This document shows, one piece after another, positions 1-13,254 of a stretch of DNA of 64,000 bases; the stretch's first letter is position 1, and each line of letters opens with the position of its first letter. The stretch is from positions 1,087,534 through 1,151,533 of the forward strand of contig WBMV01005969.1 of assembly GCA_013396655.1 (NCBI GenBank). Direction: 5' to 3'. The notes under the pieces are model-generated. The model did not search any database, was not told the origin of the DNA, and was given only the letters and a program-made list of their open reading frames with translations. A program made the translations under genes and the position numbers. Origin of the DNA: Campylorhamphus procurvoides. Its lineage: Eukaryota > Chordata > Aves > Passeriformes > Dendrocolaptidae.

Positions 1-97
1 TGTGTTCCTGTGTAACCTGCTCTAGGTGAGTCTGCCTTGGCAGGGGGGGTTGGACTAGATAATCTCCAGAGGTCCTTTTCAACATTAATGATGCTGT
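1..97 (+). repeat. CR1 LINE, 3' end fragment (continues off the left edge)
   Basis: The stretch reads in the sense direction of avian CR1: 'gtaacctgctctaggtgag', a G-run, 'ttggactagataatctcc', 'agaggtccttttcaacatt', then 'aatgatgctgt' in place of the usual ATTCTGTG tail. CR1 is the dominant non-LTR retrotransposon of birds and most copies are 5'-truncated. Only the 3' non-coding end is visible; the element's body would lie to the left of the window. The tail is followed by an A/C-rich tract (about 98-140), common beside avian CR1 copies. The divergent tail implies an old copy. Confidence 0.85.
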
Positions 98-2939
98 AAA
101 AACAAAACAAAAACCCCAAAAGCAAACCAAACTTTTGTAACTATTTTGTTCAATTCATGTTTTGTTCATGCAGGAAAAACAAGCAAGCAAAACACCATGC
201 ACAGGTGAAAAAAGGCACTACTTGTAATTATTTTGTTGAAGCTGAAGCATTATATTTTGGAGCAAAGTCAGGTGTGCTTGGCCTTCTGGATTTTATAGAA
301 TGGCTCTGCAAAGGGAAAATCTCAAGTCTTGCTTTTGAATGAAAACTCCTCACTGTGCTCAGGCCAACGGATTTTAAGTCTTACATCTGTTCTATCAGCA
401 AAATGACTATAGACTTAAAGGTGTCTTAGGGTCCAACAGTACAGCCAGGCAGACAGCAGATGAGGGAAATCCCAAATGGAGTGGGAAGGCAGAGTGCCTG
501 GGTCTGAGTCTGCTTGGAGACTGAAAGCAAACTGGGAAAATGCCCCAAGATAAATGATGTAGGGCAGGAGTCTGCTTTGTAGGTGTAGAGGTTAGACCAG
601 ACCAAGTAGGTACACGCCCATGGGGTCTGTGACTGAAATTGGTGCAATGAGCTCAGTGTTTTCTGCCAGAATAGTGTCTAGGAGGAAGTCAGGTCTGTGT
701 TTCAGGTATCTTTCTGGATTTAAGGGTTACATGATCGAGGGGAGGTATATTGGGCCTACAAGCAGCATGTGGGTCTACAGGCACATCTGATACACACACT
801 GATATGGGTATATGCACACTGATACGCACAACATCCACGGTAAGGAGGTGGGGAGGGAGGGAAGGTGAACCAGAGAACACCTCTCCAGGATAGATGCTTG
901 CTGTTCTCAGATGGGAGCCCCTGCAGATTAAAAAGATCCCAGCTTGGCAGAGCAGTAGGAGCAGCAGCACCTTCCTACACAAATGGCAGGACCTGAGGAC
1001 ACCTGTCTTGTACTGTGGGGAGTTCAGCTCCATGTGGCACAGACAAGCCTTTCAGCATGCAGAAGGTGCCTGCTGAGCACTGGTGCCATGAGGAAGGCAT
1101 GCTCAGGGGAGTGGACTCCTCCTGAAAGTAGAGGTACAGTTTTATTAGGAACTCAGCACTGGAATAATATAGGGTTGGTCTGAGTGGGGCCCAGAATACA
1201 TAAATACAAACAAACAGGATAAAAATTTAGCAATGCAAAGCCAAAGTCTCAAAATTTAGAAGCAGACCTAATGAAGATAGCTTGTATATCCTTAATGCAA
1301 CTCCTTGACATGTACTAGTTCTTTGATGTAAGCAGTATTCATCCAGCTGTAGCCATGTGACAAAGTCCATTCAGTCCTCCCAGGGCTTTGGCAAGATTAC
1401 CAACCCCAGGATCTCTAAGAAAAAGATAAAGCTGAAGCACAATGAATTCTTCACTTGAACAGAGAGAACACAATTTATCATTTTGCAGTGGATTCAGCTA
1501 GCAGGCTGAAGAATCCTACTGTGCATGCCTTAGAGGAGCAGTAAGTAACAGAGAGGGAAGATGCTGAAGCCCTCGCTTCCCTGGAAAGTAACAGAAAGAT
1601 GTAGTTTCAGTTCCCTTCTCCTCAACAGTAGGGCACTCTGATTCCATGGTACTAATTAAAGATCTGAACCTCAGCTGTAAATCAGACTTCAGGGATTCCT
1701 TGAGCACATGGATCAGTCATTGCTGAGTAGCCTGGGTTGCTTCTTCTTTTCACCATGATCTTTGTTGTATTTTTTTATTTTTTTGACCCTTTGACCCAAA
1801 TATTGGAGTAGTGTAAATTGGTACTGCTCCCTAGGGACTTAGTTTTTAAAGATGAAAGACAAATGCTATCGAAGAGCACTGCTTTGTCAGTCAGACTGTG
1901 AAAAGAGGAATAAAAATGTCTGCTGCTTCCAGTACACAACTGGTTGCCTTAGTAATACAGTCACAATTAGGTTGAAGAGACCCTGTATGGGACAACTAAT
2001 ATAATTAGAGAAGTGGAAAGATAACCCTGGCAGAAAAGTTTATGGCAAGTGGATTGGAAACAGGCATCGAAAAAAAAATTGACGTGCTCTTTTGGTGCTC
2101 TTCAATTGTGATTGAGCAAGCACAACTGTGGCATTTTATATTAGGCTTGCTGATTAAACTTGCTTTATTCATAACAGGAATTATATGATCAGATAAAGCT
2201 ACTCTCACTTCTTGCATAAGGGAATGCAGCACGAATGGGTTAATCTCAGTACATATGGCAGCTTAAATTGGCATCCCTTCTCCTTGTTTTGGTACAACTG
2301 TGGTCATTACCAGTAAGGTAACAACACGTTTCTCTCTATTACACATGAAAACACACTGTGAATAATTTAAAACAAATAAATAAAAAACACAAGAACAAAC
2401 AAAAAAAAACCCAAAACAAACAAAACCAGAAATATTTTCTGTAGAATTTCTGTTTGAATTTTTTATTTATTTACATTATTTGAAGGCACAGTCAATGATA
2501 TATTTTTCTTCTGATGTAAGATTTGTCATTTGTTATATATGCTCTCCATATGCTTAAGCAGTCAGGACTAGCAGTGCTAAATGTACAAATACACTTACAA
2601 ATCCAGAGAGGATTGGTTAGCCAACATATTGAAACTTAAGAGAATGAAAGGACTACTTTCTGTGACCTGGGTGTTGCAGATTTACCAGATTCCTATGCAG
2701 ACATTTATTAGAAAATTTGCATTCCATGGGAAATGCAAAGCCCAAATGGGTGCATTTAGATTTGGTTTATCAGCTTAAAGATATGTGAGTTCCAGACTTC
2801 TTTCTTTGTCCTCACGCTTCACTGATGTGTCCTGTCAGACTCTCTGTGTGCCTGTTCTTTACATCTTTCAAAGGCTCCCAAACTCCTTTGGGTTTTGGTT
2901 TTTGGTTGAGTTGGAGGGGGAGGAGGGCTGTGGATTTAG

Positions 2940-2974
2940 TTGGTTGGTTGGTGGGTTGGTTGGTTGGTTGGGGG
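2940..2974. repeat. (TTGG)n microsatellite
   Basis: Tandem TTGG units run for about 35 bases with one imperfect unit (ggtggg) in the middle. A G-run and a T-rich stretch follow. The G-rich strand has repeated GG doublets. Confidence 0.9.
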
Positions 2975-3330
2975 TTTTTTCTTGTTTTTGTTTTGTTTAA
3001 AAGAAAAGTTTCTATCTCCAGTTGAAGTCTTGACCTAGCGTTCTCTGACACCATCTCCATCTGGGTTCCTCCCTTTTCTCCTTGCAGTCCAAGTCTCTTC
3101 CTTAGAGTGTTTCTCCCAGAGCCACCGAGTCAGCTCTTTCGGCAGCAGTTATATGACTACCCAGTGAAAAGCTTTTGGAGAAAGATAACTTCCTCTGATT
3201 CATCCCAGTGACAGAAAAAAAGAAGAATGCTCTCAGTAGCTAAGGTCCAAATACTGAGCAAGTAATTAAAAAAGAGAATTGATGTGGACAAGGTGCAGGA
3301 AAGATATGTGCGTGTCTGCGTGCGCATTAG

Positions 3331-3358
3331 GGTGTGTGTGGGTGTGTGTGGGTGTGTG
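3331..3358. repeat. 10-bp GT-rich minisatellite, 2.8 copies
   Basis: The unit ggtgtgtgtg repeats exactly at 3331-3340 and 3341-3350, with a third copy matching over 8 bases to 3358. It is probably a (TG)n array that acquired a G and then duplicated as a 10-mer. Confidence 0.9.
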
Positions 3359-5177
3359 CATAGATGGAGACGATATGACTACATCAACAGTACTATGCTT
3401 TCAAGTGGTGGAGAGTTGCAGACTAAACACTTCCATGAAATATATTTTTTTCTCACCTTAGGTCACAGCAAGTCCCCTTTTCAAACAGGTGCTTGATACA
3501 CCTTGGACTACAGGAAACTAACAGGTATTATATCGCTTATTTCAAAACTAAGAGCAAATTTTGCTAATGCCATCTGAATTTTGTTGTCCTTTTCCTATAA
3601 TGTCTCAATCAAGTGAATTGAAACTAGTCAAAAAGAACAATTACACACAAATAATTCTGACAGAGTTGCAAACACATAGCAGATCTCTATCCCTGGGATA
3701 CCAGTGAAGAGTTTTTCCTATCTTAGAGATGTTCTAGAAAAGGATTAAACCAAAGCAGTACTGAGGCCCTTTGTATAACTACAAGTAAATGTTGTATCAA
3801 TTGCTCTCTTAAAAGCAGGTCTTTAATACATAATATTTATGCATTTATGCTAAAAATCATGTCTAAAATATGAGTTTTCCTAGGCACACAAGGTAGAATA
3901 CAAGATTTACAGATGCTTCTATATGTCCTCTACAGCTGATCTTCATCTTCCTTGCCCTTTCTTTAGTTTTGTGAAGTTTATCTTTCTTGGCCCAGATACA
4001 ACATGGAAGGAGAGTGTTGCTCTTCCTTGGAGTGCCATAGCTGTGTGGTGGGGCACAGAAGACCTGAAGAGGTAGGTTTGAGCCTTACAAGTGTCTTCAC
4101 ATCCTGAGCATGTGTGATCACATGTCTATTAATATTAATCTGTGAATTTATTGTTCTTTGGAAAAAGACCAAAAATCAAACTCTGTACTGAAGAACACAA
4201 ATTACAGATTTTGGGTTGTCTTGTGCCCTGACTCATAGCATCCTCTTGTCACACATTTCCAGTTTGAATCCCTTACTGGAAGTAGTGGCTTCTTCACAAT
4301 AGACTGATCCAAACTGAAGTATATGTTTGTTTAATTCATAAATTCCCTTCTGCCCTGTGCAGAATGAATAAACGCATTCCCACATGTCTTCCTAATAGAG
4401 AATCTTACATTAGGAATCAATAATAAAGTACATCTGGGAAGATTTAGCCACCATATGCCTTGACATAATTTGCATAAATATCAAAGAACTGTGTGCATTC
4501 TGGAATTTAATTGAAATGTGCTTTCATTAAATAAAACCAGTACTTCCCAGTTATCTTATTTTACTAATAAAGTCCCCTCTAGGCATGAGATTTATTTTAT
4601 AAAAGATCTATTTAAATAGGTAAAATTATTGTGCTTTTATTAAGTTAGTTAACTAATTCCTACATATAAAATAAAGAATATCATTCATATGAAGTACCTG
4701 AAATACAGAAGTATTCAGAAAAGAAAATCTTATTTATTTTTCTAGAAATATTTCCATAAACAAATTCAAATAAAAAACTGCCAAAGAAAACCTTCTTTAA
4801 CACACTTTTATCTTTGCTTTATTTGGAAAGGTTAAGTCCTACACATTCCATTTCATTGTTCTATAGTAACATATGGGAAAATGTATCAGGTATTTTAAGT
4901 TATCATGAAATTTGTTCCCTGAGAAGCAGGTAACAGTCTTAAAATACAATTTTTTAAAATTATCTTCACAAGAAATAATACCATGTTAAATCTTTTTTTT
5001 CAAGTATCCATTAGAATCAGAATGTCAAGCGAATATTCTTTCAACATAAGGGGAAGACACAGTTATTTCTATTTGTTGGAATAGTACTTATTTGCATATG
5101 CAGCCCTATCAGTACTAGTTCAGGAAAAATTACTTAAAATATGACGGTTGTATTAGGCAGTTTAAACACAGCAATTA

Positions 5178-5500
5178 CCATAGAATCATAGAAATGTAGA
5201 ATAATTTTGTTTGGAAGAAACCTTAAAGATCACCTAGTTCCAACACCCCTGCCATGGGCAGGGACACCTTCCATTAGACCACCAAAGCCCCATTCATTCT
5301 GGTGTTGGACACCTGCAGGGCTGAGGCATCCACAGCTTTTCTGGACAAACTGTTCCAGTAGCTCACTATCCCCATTGCAAACAATTTATTCCTAATATCT
5401 AATCTAAATCTACTCTCTTCTTGTTTAAAGCCATTCCTCCTTGTCCTACCACTACGTGTTCTTGTAAAAAGTCCCTCTCCAACTCTCTCATCAGTTTTAG
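5178..5500 (-). repeat. CR1 LINE, 3' portion, antisense to this strand
   Basis: The plus strand starts with 'catagaatcatagaaatg', the reverse complement of the CR1 tail, then 'ttggaagaaaccttaaagat', 'cacctagttccaacacc', 'ccactattgc'-like sequence near 5370, and 'aaaaagtccctctccaact' near 5467-5485. That order matches the last 300 or so bases of avian CR1 read backwards. The right boundary is uncertain because similarity fades around 5490-5505. The copy is 5'-truncated and carries no reading frame. Divergence in the tail and in the 'ggttggaaggga' block suggests an old insertion. Confidence 0.9.
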
Positions 5501-8500
5501 ACTAGGTTGTGGTGAAGAATGTCTGATAGCCAAGGCATAAAAGGCAGAGATGTTAAAAATGTCTCCCTCATATACAAGAAGAGAGAAATTTACTCTTACA
5601 AGTAGCATTAAAACACAAAAAAAGAAAAAAATAGAAAGCATGCCTATATCATAAAGCATTGTGCAATGGAAAATGCTTTAATGCTGTTTTGGTACTGCTA
5701 GTGAGACCTAGGCTTCTCCTCTGTGCTTTGAGGCAGTGAGCCTTCCCTCATGCCAAGGGGCAGTGCCCACAGAGGTGTAGCAGGTAGAAAGAGGGAAGTG
5801 AGCAGTACCTTTGACATCTGCTATTTGGATGTGGCTTGCCTCTGCCCTACAACTTCTTCAGGTGAGTTGGCATGCCTTCACCCCCTCCACATCACAAGGG
5901 ACAGTTTCATGGGCTTAACAATTTGAACACAGCTAGATCCCACACCTGGACTTTTTTTCTGGGCTAAATATACTGTGAAACTGAATTGAGAGCTGCAGTT
6001 TTGCACAGCAGCTATGACATGATCCTGGGTAGCGTTTATGCCATGTTTCTGCCGCTGTAGTTCCCTACGGCTCCCCACAAATACATACAGGGCCCCAAGG
6101 GGCAAAGTCAGAGCATTGTGAGCCTTGTCACTGAGGACACAAGAGCCCCTAATGGCAGTCCTGGCTGTGAATCTCTGCCTTGCTTCCTGGTCCTCAGATC
6201 AAGGGAGTTTCTTCTCTTTTCTTGCACATTTTTCCTCTGTCATGAAGAAGTATTGTGCAAGAGAATTTACTGGTGGCATCATTAGCATGATAGCATCATG
6301 CAGCTGTTGCTTCCACCTCCAAAGCATTTTGCAAGCAATAGTTTATTTGAACTTTTGTATTAATTGAGATAAAAGAGTATTTTATCACTGTTGTCTGAAC
6401 ATAACCAAGACTTCCTCCTTTGGATAAAATGTTACTGAATATTTCTGAGATTTTCTGATCACAAATCTTTTCCTAGCTTGCAAATATAATGATAGCTTTC
6501 AAGGACTTATCCAAAATATTAAGATCTTAACTATTAAATGGAGTTTGTGTTCATTTTAATGGGGTTGATTCTGGCTGTGTGGTTTTCACAGCTCTGATAT
6601 TTGTTCTCATTTATTTATGTTCAAGGCTTTATTCATTGGATAGCTCAGGTGGCATTGCAAATTATTTTTGAAGGTTTTGTTTTAAGAGGTTATGTCCTAA
6701 TGTCAGTTAAGAACATACAGTCTAGCCTAAAGATTATGTGATGACTGAGCTGTGTTAATTCATTTTGGCATGTATTACCTATGTCAAAAAATGAACCATA
6801 TGTCCACTGTCCAGGTGAATACATATGTAAGCTTCAATGACTCAGTGGGAGCACACTTGCTAATCTTTAAGAGCTCCACATGAAACACACTAGCATCTGT
6901 TCCCACCTCTATGAATTCCCAGTAAAAGTGATGCTTTACACATGCAGTGCTGAAATACCAGTAATTAAAAAAAAATTAAAAAATACTGGCACATTTTACT
7001 ATAATGAAGATTAAATAAGCTGTTGATATCCATAAAATGTGTTCTGTGATTCCTCTGTTATTTCCTAATCAAGGAGATATGTTGTCCTATTCCCTATATC
7101 AAGGAGAATCATAGTTTCTACAATCTTGCTATTGCTGCTTGTGTTACTGTAAAATTTAAAGATTGAGGTTTCAGGCTAGAAAGCTTCATCATGTAAAACA
7201 CACAATAAAGTAAAGCCCCCTATCCCAAATAATTTTATGGGAAAAACCAGGCAGATGTACCAAACAGAGAGGGGCATAACAAAATAATAATTTTTTTGCA
7301 CGTCACTGTAAACAGTGGTCATCACAAAGGAGGAAGCCTGAAAAAGTTATTAGCTCTAGAAATTTATATGATTAATAGGGTTAAGAATAATATCATATTT
7401 CACCATTAATTTAATATTTCATATATTCAATAAATTCATATTTATAAATTAACTGAATATTTAGTTCTCCAGGGTTTGGGGAAATAAGCTGCTAAGAAAT
7501 TTTACTGAGAAGTAACCATATGTATTTCCAATACTGATTTAATTTCTGATATTGAACTTCTTTCTTCTTCAGATGAGAAATGACTGTGTGACCTCCAGGG
7601 AAATTTCAGTATATTGAAACCTAAACATTTCAGATAGAAATAGAAAAGAAATAATATGGACAAAAAATAAAAACTACTGGACCCAGTGCCTAAAATTCAC
7701 CACTATTTCTGAGCATCAGCAAATGAGCTACCTACCTAAATGATGTTGCTTAGTATGTGAAGACATTATATTCTAGCTAAATAATTTTTCCTGTTCTCTA
7801 GTTTTAACTTTTTTATTTATTATTATTTTACTTAACAGACACAGGCAAAATCAAGACTGATGAACTGGTTTCATATGCTATCAATAGTCTTATGTGGTCT
7901 CTTTAAAAGTGATATAAAGAAACTGCACAATGCCTGATTGATACTCTGAAGTGTATTATTATTTAGATTGAACTTTTTGTTATGCAAATTGCATGCTACC
8001 ACATTTCAAGACGAGAAGCAATCACGGTCAGTTAAATGAAGAGGAAAGAAACAGAAAGATGGACAGCAAAATATCTTATTGTTTCCCTAAAGGCTGAAAA
8101 TGCACAAAGGCAGGTAGGTACAAAGATAAGACAGGCATAAAATTTCAGATCAACACTGACTGAAATTAAGAAAAAATGAAAGTAACACAAGTGAAAACAT
8201 TAACCAACACTCCGTTCAAAGAACACATTAAAGAGTTTGCCTTTTGTTTTCTTTTTTTTTTAATCAGACAAGTCTTTCTCATTGTAACATAACAAGACAG
8301 TGATAGGAAACTTTTCCACCTTTCCTTCATTAACTGTTTCAACTGGTTCTGACCCATTTGCCCTTCATCACTACAGTGTCATCTAAGACTTAATAACTTG
8401 GTAATTGCTGACTTTCTTGATTACCTAAGAATAAATTGCTACTTTAATTTGAATGCAGCATCCATTTCTACTCAGAAATAATGACAAATATTGCTGAATT

Positions 8501-9427
8501 TATTATTCTAATTGTTGTATTTACATAGAACATAATAATCCTCAGCCTCTAAACAAAACCCACTTTTATAGTGTTTTATGGATTTTCCTTCTCACAGATC
8601 TCCTCATCCCAAGTGTGTCTGAGAAATTTAAAATCCAGTGTGAAATGTTAAGTCTTTCTGGCCATTGGTAGGATATTCAGTGAAACATTGGACATACATT
8701 GATCCACGTGTGAGATGTGCAGGGAAAAAATTACAGCTAGAAGGAAAACAAGAATCTTTCAGCCATTTTCCTAAGCTGCCCCTGCAGAAAAGCTTACTTT
8801 GTTAGTATTTACAGTGCAATAATGATTATTTCGTTCCTGATAGTGCAGGTAGAATGTGCTAAGCTATTCGTCCTGTGAACACTCTAGAAACTACAGCTCT
8901 TATAGCAGAGAGTCTATGGAGAAAACTCAGTTCTCTCAATGCTACAAAACTAACATTTTTCCACGTATATTTTCAATTCTGCTACTTGCAAACATAGCAT
9001 CTATGTAGATATCCTTTGAAAGAAAACACCGTTGGGCCTGCATAGTTGATCTGAAATTAATAATTCTCACTTTTCTGTTCACTACTCATATCAAATCCCA
9101 TTGCTCCAGCTTGTACTAGCTGGAATACAAGAATGCAGTAGGGCAAATAGATGCTCTTCTTTCACTGTAAAATCCTCAGCGTTCCTCCATGAGATTTCTA
9201 GCCATCCCAGAAAGAGTTGCACCTTTGCCAGTGTGGAATCCACCTGTTAGTTCACTGTGCTAATCACTGCTTTTTCATTAACATAATCTTATGGATAACT
9301 ATGGCACTGCAGAAGACAACCTAGCATGAAAGCTCCCTAGATAATTTTATTTAACTACTAGATTCTATACTGGTATGTCCATGTAAATATCTATTGAAAT
9401 GAATTTCAGTGTCCTGGGTCATTTATG

Positions 9428-9484
9428 GAACAAGACTAGAAGACCTAAAAGTCATTTCTGGCCTTAAAGGCCTCTGAATTTATG
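9428..9484 (+). repeat. Possible very old CR1-like 3' end
   Basis: The stretch 'gactagaagacctaaaagtc' followed by 'ctggccttaaaggcctctga' resembles the CR1 3' block 'gactagatgacctc...gaggtcccttccaac', with heavy decay. No intact tail remains. It could be a chance match. Confidence 0.35.
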
Positions 9485-10174
9485 GCATTACTGAGAGAGT
9501 GCTACACTAACTCTTATTAGCCAATCTTGACAAATAAAACACCATCTCACTAGTTTTTGCTACTTCTACAGCCTTTTGCACCTTGAAAAAATTCAGAAAG
9601 CAGGATGTATCTTATTGTCCAGATTTCTTTTGTAATGTATAGTTCTCTCAAATCCTCCACATCCACACCTTACCCTGCAGTATCTTGCCACTAGTTTCCT
9701 GAAAAAGTTGGCCTTGGTGCTGAACTTCTGACACAAACCTGTACTTTCACATAAAGGCAACTATCTTCAGTTGTCTAGAATTTTGAGATATTTTGGAATC
9801 AGATGTGTTCTGCACCTTCTGTTCGCCTTTTGTTTCACCTTCTTTCACCTTCCACTGGAAGATAATATCTTTCAGCAAAGTTACTTCCTTAAGTGAATAA
9901 CAGCTTCACCACAATCCAGCAAGAAGATTAAGTTCAATTTCACCTTGTTTTTCCAGTGCTATGAGGCACGGCAATAAAGTGAACATCTGTTGTCCAAATA
10001 CAACTGACACAACTCTATAGGAAAAAGCCTATAAAATTCTAAGTAGATTCTGAAAGAACACAAACGAAAAAAACCCACCAATTTTATACTCCATCCTGCA
10101 GAGTCTCAGCTGCCTGGGACTTACTGCCACAGTGTAGTTTCTTTAAGAGGCTTAGCAGTCAGTGTGAGCACAAC

Positions 10175-10222
10175 GCAGTTGAAATCAGTGGAGCTGTTCT
10201 CAGCTTCATCAACTGAGGATAT
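10175..10222 (+). repeat. Possible ancient amniote interspersed repeat fragment
   Basis: It reads 'ttgaaatcagtggagctg' then 'tcatcaactgaggat'. This resembles a motif recurrent in reptile and bird genomes (TTGAAGTCAATGGAGCTAC...CAGCTGAGGATCTG). I cannot name the family. Similar traces occur elsewhere in the window. Confidence 0.35.
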
Positions 10223-10982
10223 ACATATATAAAGTGGAATATTATAGTTCACAAAATCCCTCTGTTATTGAGTATGTTGAGTATTTCAGTTTTGCTGAAA
10301 GCACGGTAGAGAGATGGGTAAATATGCAAATGAGAAGAATATTCTAATACTGCAGCTTTAGGTTAAAGTGTCTAGAAATAAAAATAGAAACATTCTGGCA
10401 TAAACCCCTTGCTAACTTAAAAATAATAAAAAATAAAAAGAGAGAAGGCCTTTTTTCATTGGTAGTGAAATATTTCTTATAGGCTTCTACTGTCTTGAAT
10501 AAGTTAGTATGTGAAGTGTATAGGCAGCATTTCAACATGAGTATTCATATACTTAAAGTTTAAAAAGTACATTAGGCAGACAGCATGTTTTTAGTTTTGT
10601 TTCTATACAGAGAATCATCTGAGTTTAGACTACATTTTACTCAAACTTTTCTTATAATGGTATAAAATGTTTGCCAAAAAAAAAAAAGGAGGAAGCCTGT
10701 CTCATTAACAATGAAATGTTCAAAACAGTTTTTCACCATCCTGCCTAAGTTAGTATGAATCTTTTATAGACCTATATCCAAATTGACTGTATTACTGTGT
10801 ATGAGTTCTCCTTTTAATACAGTTGGTGATACTTTAAAGCACATACCACATTGTAAACCCTGGCTCATGCAAATATTCATATAAACTTCTTTTTTAAATC
10901 AGTGATTCAGAATCATTCTGATGCATTTTTTTCTCATTATGGAATCTGAAGGAAGGTTTCAAATATTGATAATATTTCTCGG

Positions 10983-11457
10983 TGCCACATGAAAGGTGGG
11001 AGTTTTAGGTTTCTGCCTGCTGGTACCACCTGGAAAGTGGAGACCCTGGCATCCAACAGTATGTTGGCATCTTTTAGTGAGGCCCTTCACCAACAGATTC
11101 ACAGGGTCAGAGAGCATTTTGACCAAACTTTTAGGGGGGGGCTCAACAGCCCGAAGACCCCTCAGTGGGTCCTGACAAGTTGTTATCCACTGAAGACAAA
11201 GACTCACTTTAACAGTTTACAGAATAACACCTTTTATTAATACAAACTGTGACAGATTAATAAGGTTGGAAGGTTGTCAGTGGTAGTGTCTACTGCAAAA
11301 ATATGTTTTAAGCAATCTACCGATACATATATTAAGTAAGCACAAGCTCTGATACGAAGCAACCTACTAATATGCTATGGGATAAGCACAAGCAAAAACT
11401 CTAGTCCTAAAAGCATCATTTAACACACACAGAGTATAGTTCTCAGTCAAGGCATCA
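10983..11457 (-). mobile_element. Solo LTR of an endogenous retrovirus (5-bp target duplication)
   Basis: The element is 475 bp and reads on the minus strand, starting TGATGCCTTGACTGAG and ending CATGTGGCA, so it has TG...CA ends. The 5 bases CTCGG lie directly outside both ends (10978-10982 and 11458-11462), a perfect target-site duplication. On the minus strand a TATA-like stretch (aatatatg, about 11326-11333) is followed about 90 bases later by AATAAA (11233-11238), giving a short U3, a short R and a long U5 of about 230 bp. The U5 holds a run of 8 cytosines (8 G on the plus strand, 11134-11141) and a small inverted repeat at 11054-11068. No viral coding DNA adjoins it, so the provirus body was probably lost by LTR-LTR recombination. 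A 5-bp duplication fits ERV-L-like or some class I viruses; the family is not identified. Confidence 0.82.
11233..11238 (-). terminator. LTR polyadenylation signal AATAAA
   Basis: TTTATT on the plus strand is AATAAA on the LTR's own strand. It lies downstream of the TATA-like box, as expected for the R region of an LTR. Confidence 0.7.
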
Positions 11458-11462
11458 CTCGG

Positions 11463-13254
11463 TGGAGGAGAAGAAGGTGGATGAGAAGACAGCCCATCAA
11501 CTGATTCCAGCAGTTTCAGTAGAGGTCTTCTCCCACCTTCCCCCTATTCCCAACTTACTTTTGTACTATTTTCTCTATGGTTGGGTGGAGTTTGAGTGGC
11601 TCTAGTCATTAATACCTTTTATTTCTGATTGGTATACTTAGTGGGAGGGGAATGGTGGTTGCAACTTGACATCTGAGTAGGGAGTTCGACATCATTGTTA
11701 GCTTCAGCAGCAGAGTATCTTGATTCTTCCTTGGCAGACAGGTGCTGTAAGGTCTCAGTACCACAATGCTTCCCCATTCTGCTGGGATTTGAATGGAGGG
11801 AGCCCACATAGTCTCCACTTTGTTCCATGCTTTGTTCTGCTCCTCTGAGCAGATGATTATCATTGTATTGGGGAGAATGTGTGTTTCTCAGTCCATCCAG
11901 GGAGTTGCAGCTGCTTTTTACCCTAGAATTCTGAATGTCCTCTAGATTTAACCCTATCCATCATTCCACACTAGGTGCGTTTCAATAGAATTCTTCTGGG
12001 TTTGGTTTTATGTCACATCCCTCACTGGAATATCAGAGTGCTTCTCAGCTGCACATAGAGGAACATAACAACATCAGTACTATGCTATCTATACCCACGT
12101 CTCTCCAAAGGGTGAACAGTGTGCATTGAAGCATCTTACCTTGGTTTGTTCTCCAACACTGATTCTTTCCAATGTATTTGAAGTGTTATGCAGTGCAAAA
12201 ATGTATTCAACCTTAGAGTGTAGGAAGTTGCTCTGTGAAACATCTAAGGACTTTGCCATCCAGACCGGTCCCCTTGTAGAAAGCATCTGTAAAGGAAATG
12301 AAATAATAAATAGGCTAATTTCATTCATACATGGCATATCTGAGTCTCTAGACCATACTAAAAAACATTAGTTGTTTTAAATAAAAAGTCTTATTTTCTT
12401 CCTCTTTCTCTCTACGACTATATTTTATGTTGATGCAACAATCCCAAATTATGTATTCTGTTTTACATTTATAATCATGTTTTTCAATTCAATTCATACA
12501 CTCTGAAGATATCAGATTTGAAACATCCTGCGGTATCTTTGGGGAAATATCAAATACTAGGTTTATTTCAAGATCAAAATTTTTCACATTAAATTAAACC
12601 TTTTTTGAAGATGAAATTTCTTTCTTTGAGGAACAATTAACTTACATTTTCCACCTTCATTCACTGTCTAGGATGTCAGCTGTCACATATTTCTGAAATA
12701 CTTTGTTGTTACTGCAGTTTGAACTTTTTAATTTTTTCTAACACTATGCTTGATTCCATTAGACTCGTGAATTCTGAGAAAGCCTTGCTACCACTTGTAG
12801 GTTTGTTAGGCCCAAGGCAGAAGTATATAAAGCAATACTTAGTGCAAGTGTGAAAATTCAGCAGAATCTAAATTGCACTTGTCATCTGTTTACTTTTTCT
12901 TACATATTCCTTGCCACTCTAATAGCCCTTAGTCATCATTCCTATTTTTTCGATGGTCTTGAACCTTCTACCCTTTTATTCTTTATTCCTTTTCACTTGC
13001 CTTTTTAAATTTTTCTTTCCTCAGGAGAAATTAGCAGTGATCATCAACGGCTGGGTTGCTTTGAATAATTGTGCTGCATGCAAGCAACCAGATGTGGGAT
13101 TTCAATAGGATGCCAGCATGAGCTGATTTTACAAAAAAAGAGAAGCTGTCAGACTTAAGTGTTCCCTAGATAGAAGAAAATTCTATTTTTTGTATGTTGT
13201 TGTGCACTAACAACAAAACTAAAGCTGGTGATTTTGAAAGACTTGGGATGCAAA
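11463..13254. other. Non-coding DNA between two solo LTRs, no gene seen
   Basis: About 1.8 kb separate the two LTRs. The left part (to about 12120) is G+C-richer than the right. Two overlapping minus-strand frames around 11609-11863 lack retroviral motifs, so I treat the segment as host DNA rather than a proviral body. Target duplications that close on each LTR individually support this. Confidence 0.7.

Larger units (their letters stand above)
98..5177. other. Non-coding unique DNA, no gene seen
   Basis: About 5 kb without a supportable gene. Open frames here are under 115 codons, overlap on both strands and show no recognisable motif. The part from about 400 to 1180 is somewhat richer in G+C, the rest AT-rich. 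An A-rich tract with AAAC/AAAT units lies near 2365-2430. Two GT-rich simple repeats are listed separately. Two octamer motifs (ATTTGCAT) occur at 4468-4475 and 5090-5097. Confidence 0.75.
5501..10977. other. Non-coding AT-rich DNA, no gene seen
   Basis: No supportable gene over about 5.5 kb. The part from 5690 to 6200 is richer in G+C and holds short overlapping frames without family resemblance. The segment 7376-7462 is extremely AT-rich, as expected of an unwinding or matrix-attachment-like sequence. Octamer motifs in the ATGCAAAT orientation occur at 7982-7989, 10324-10331 and 10867-10874. Two degraded old repeats are listed separately. Confidence 0.75.

Noticed and set aside
5878..6105. 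75-codon minus-strand frame as a processed pseudogene
   Set aside because: No homologue recognised, no poly(A) tract or target duplication around it.
11609..11863. Overlapping minus-strand frames beside the LTR as a remnant of retroviral coding sequence
   Set aside because: The LTR's target duplication closes immediately at 11458-11462, so the adjoining DNA should be host sequence, and no retroviral motif is visible.
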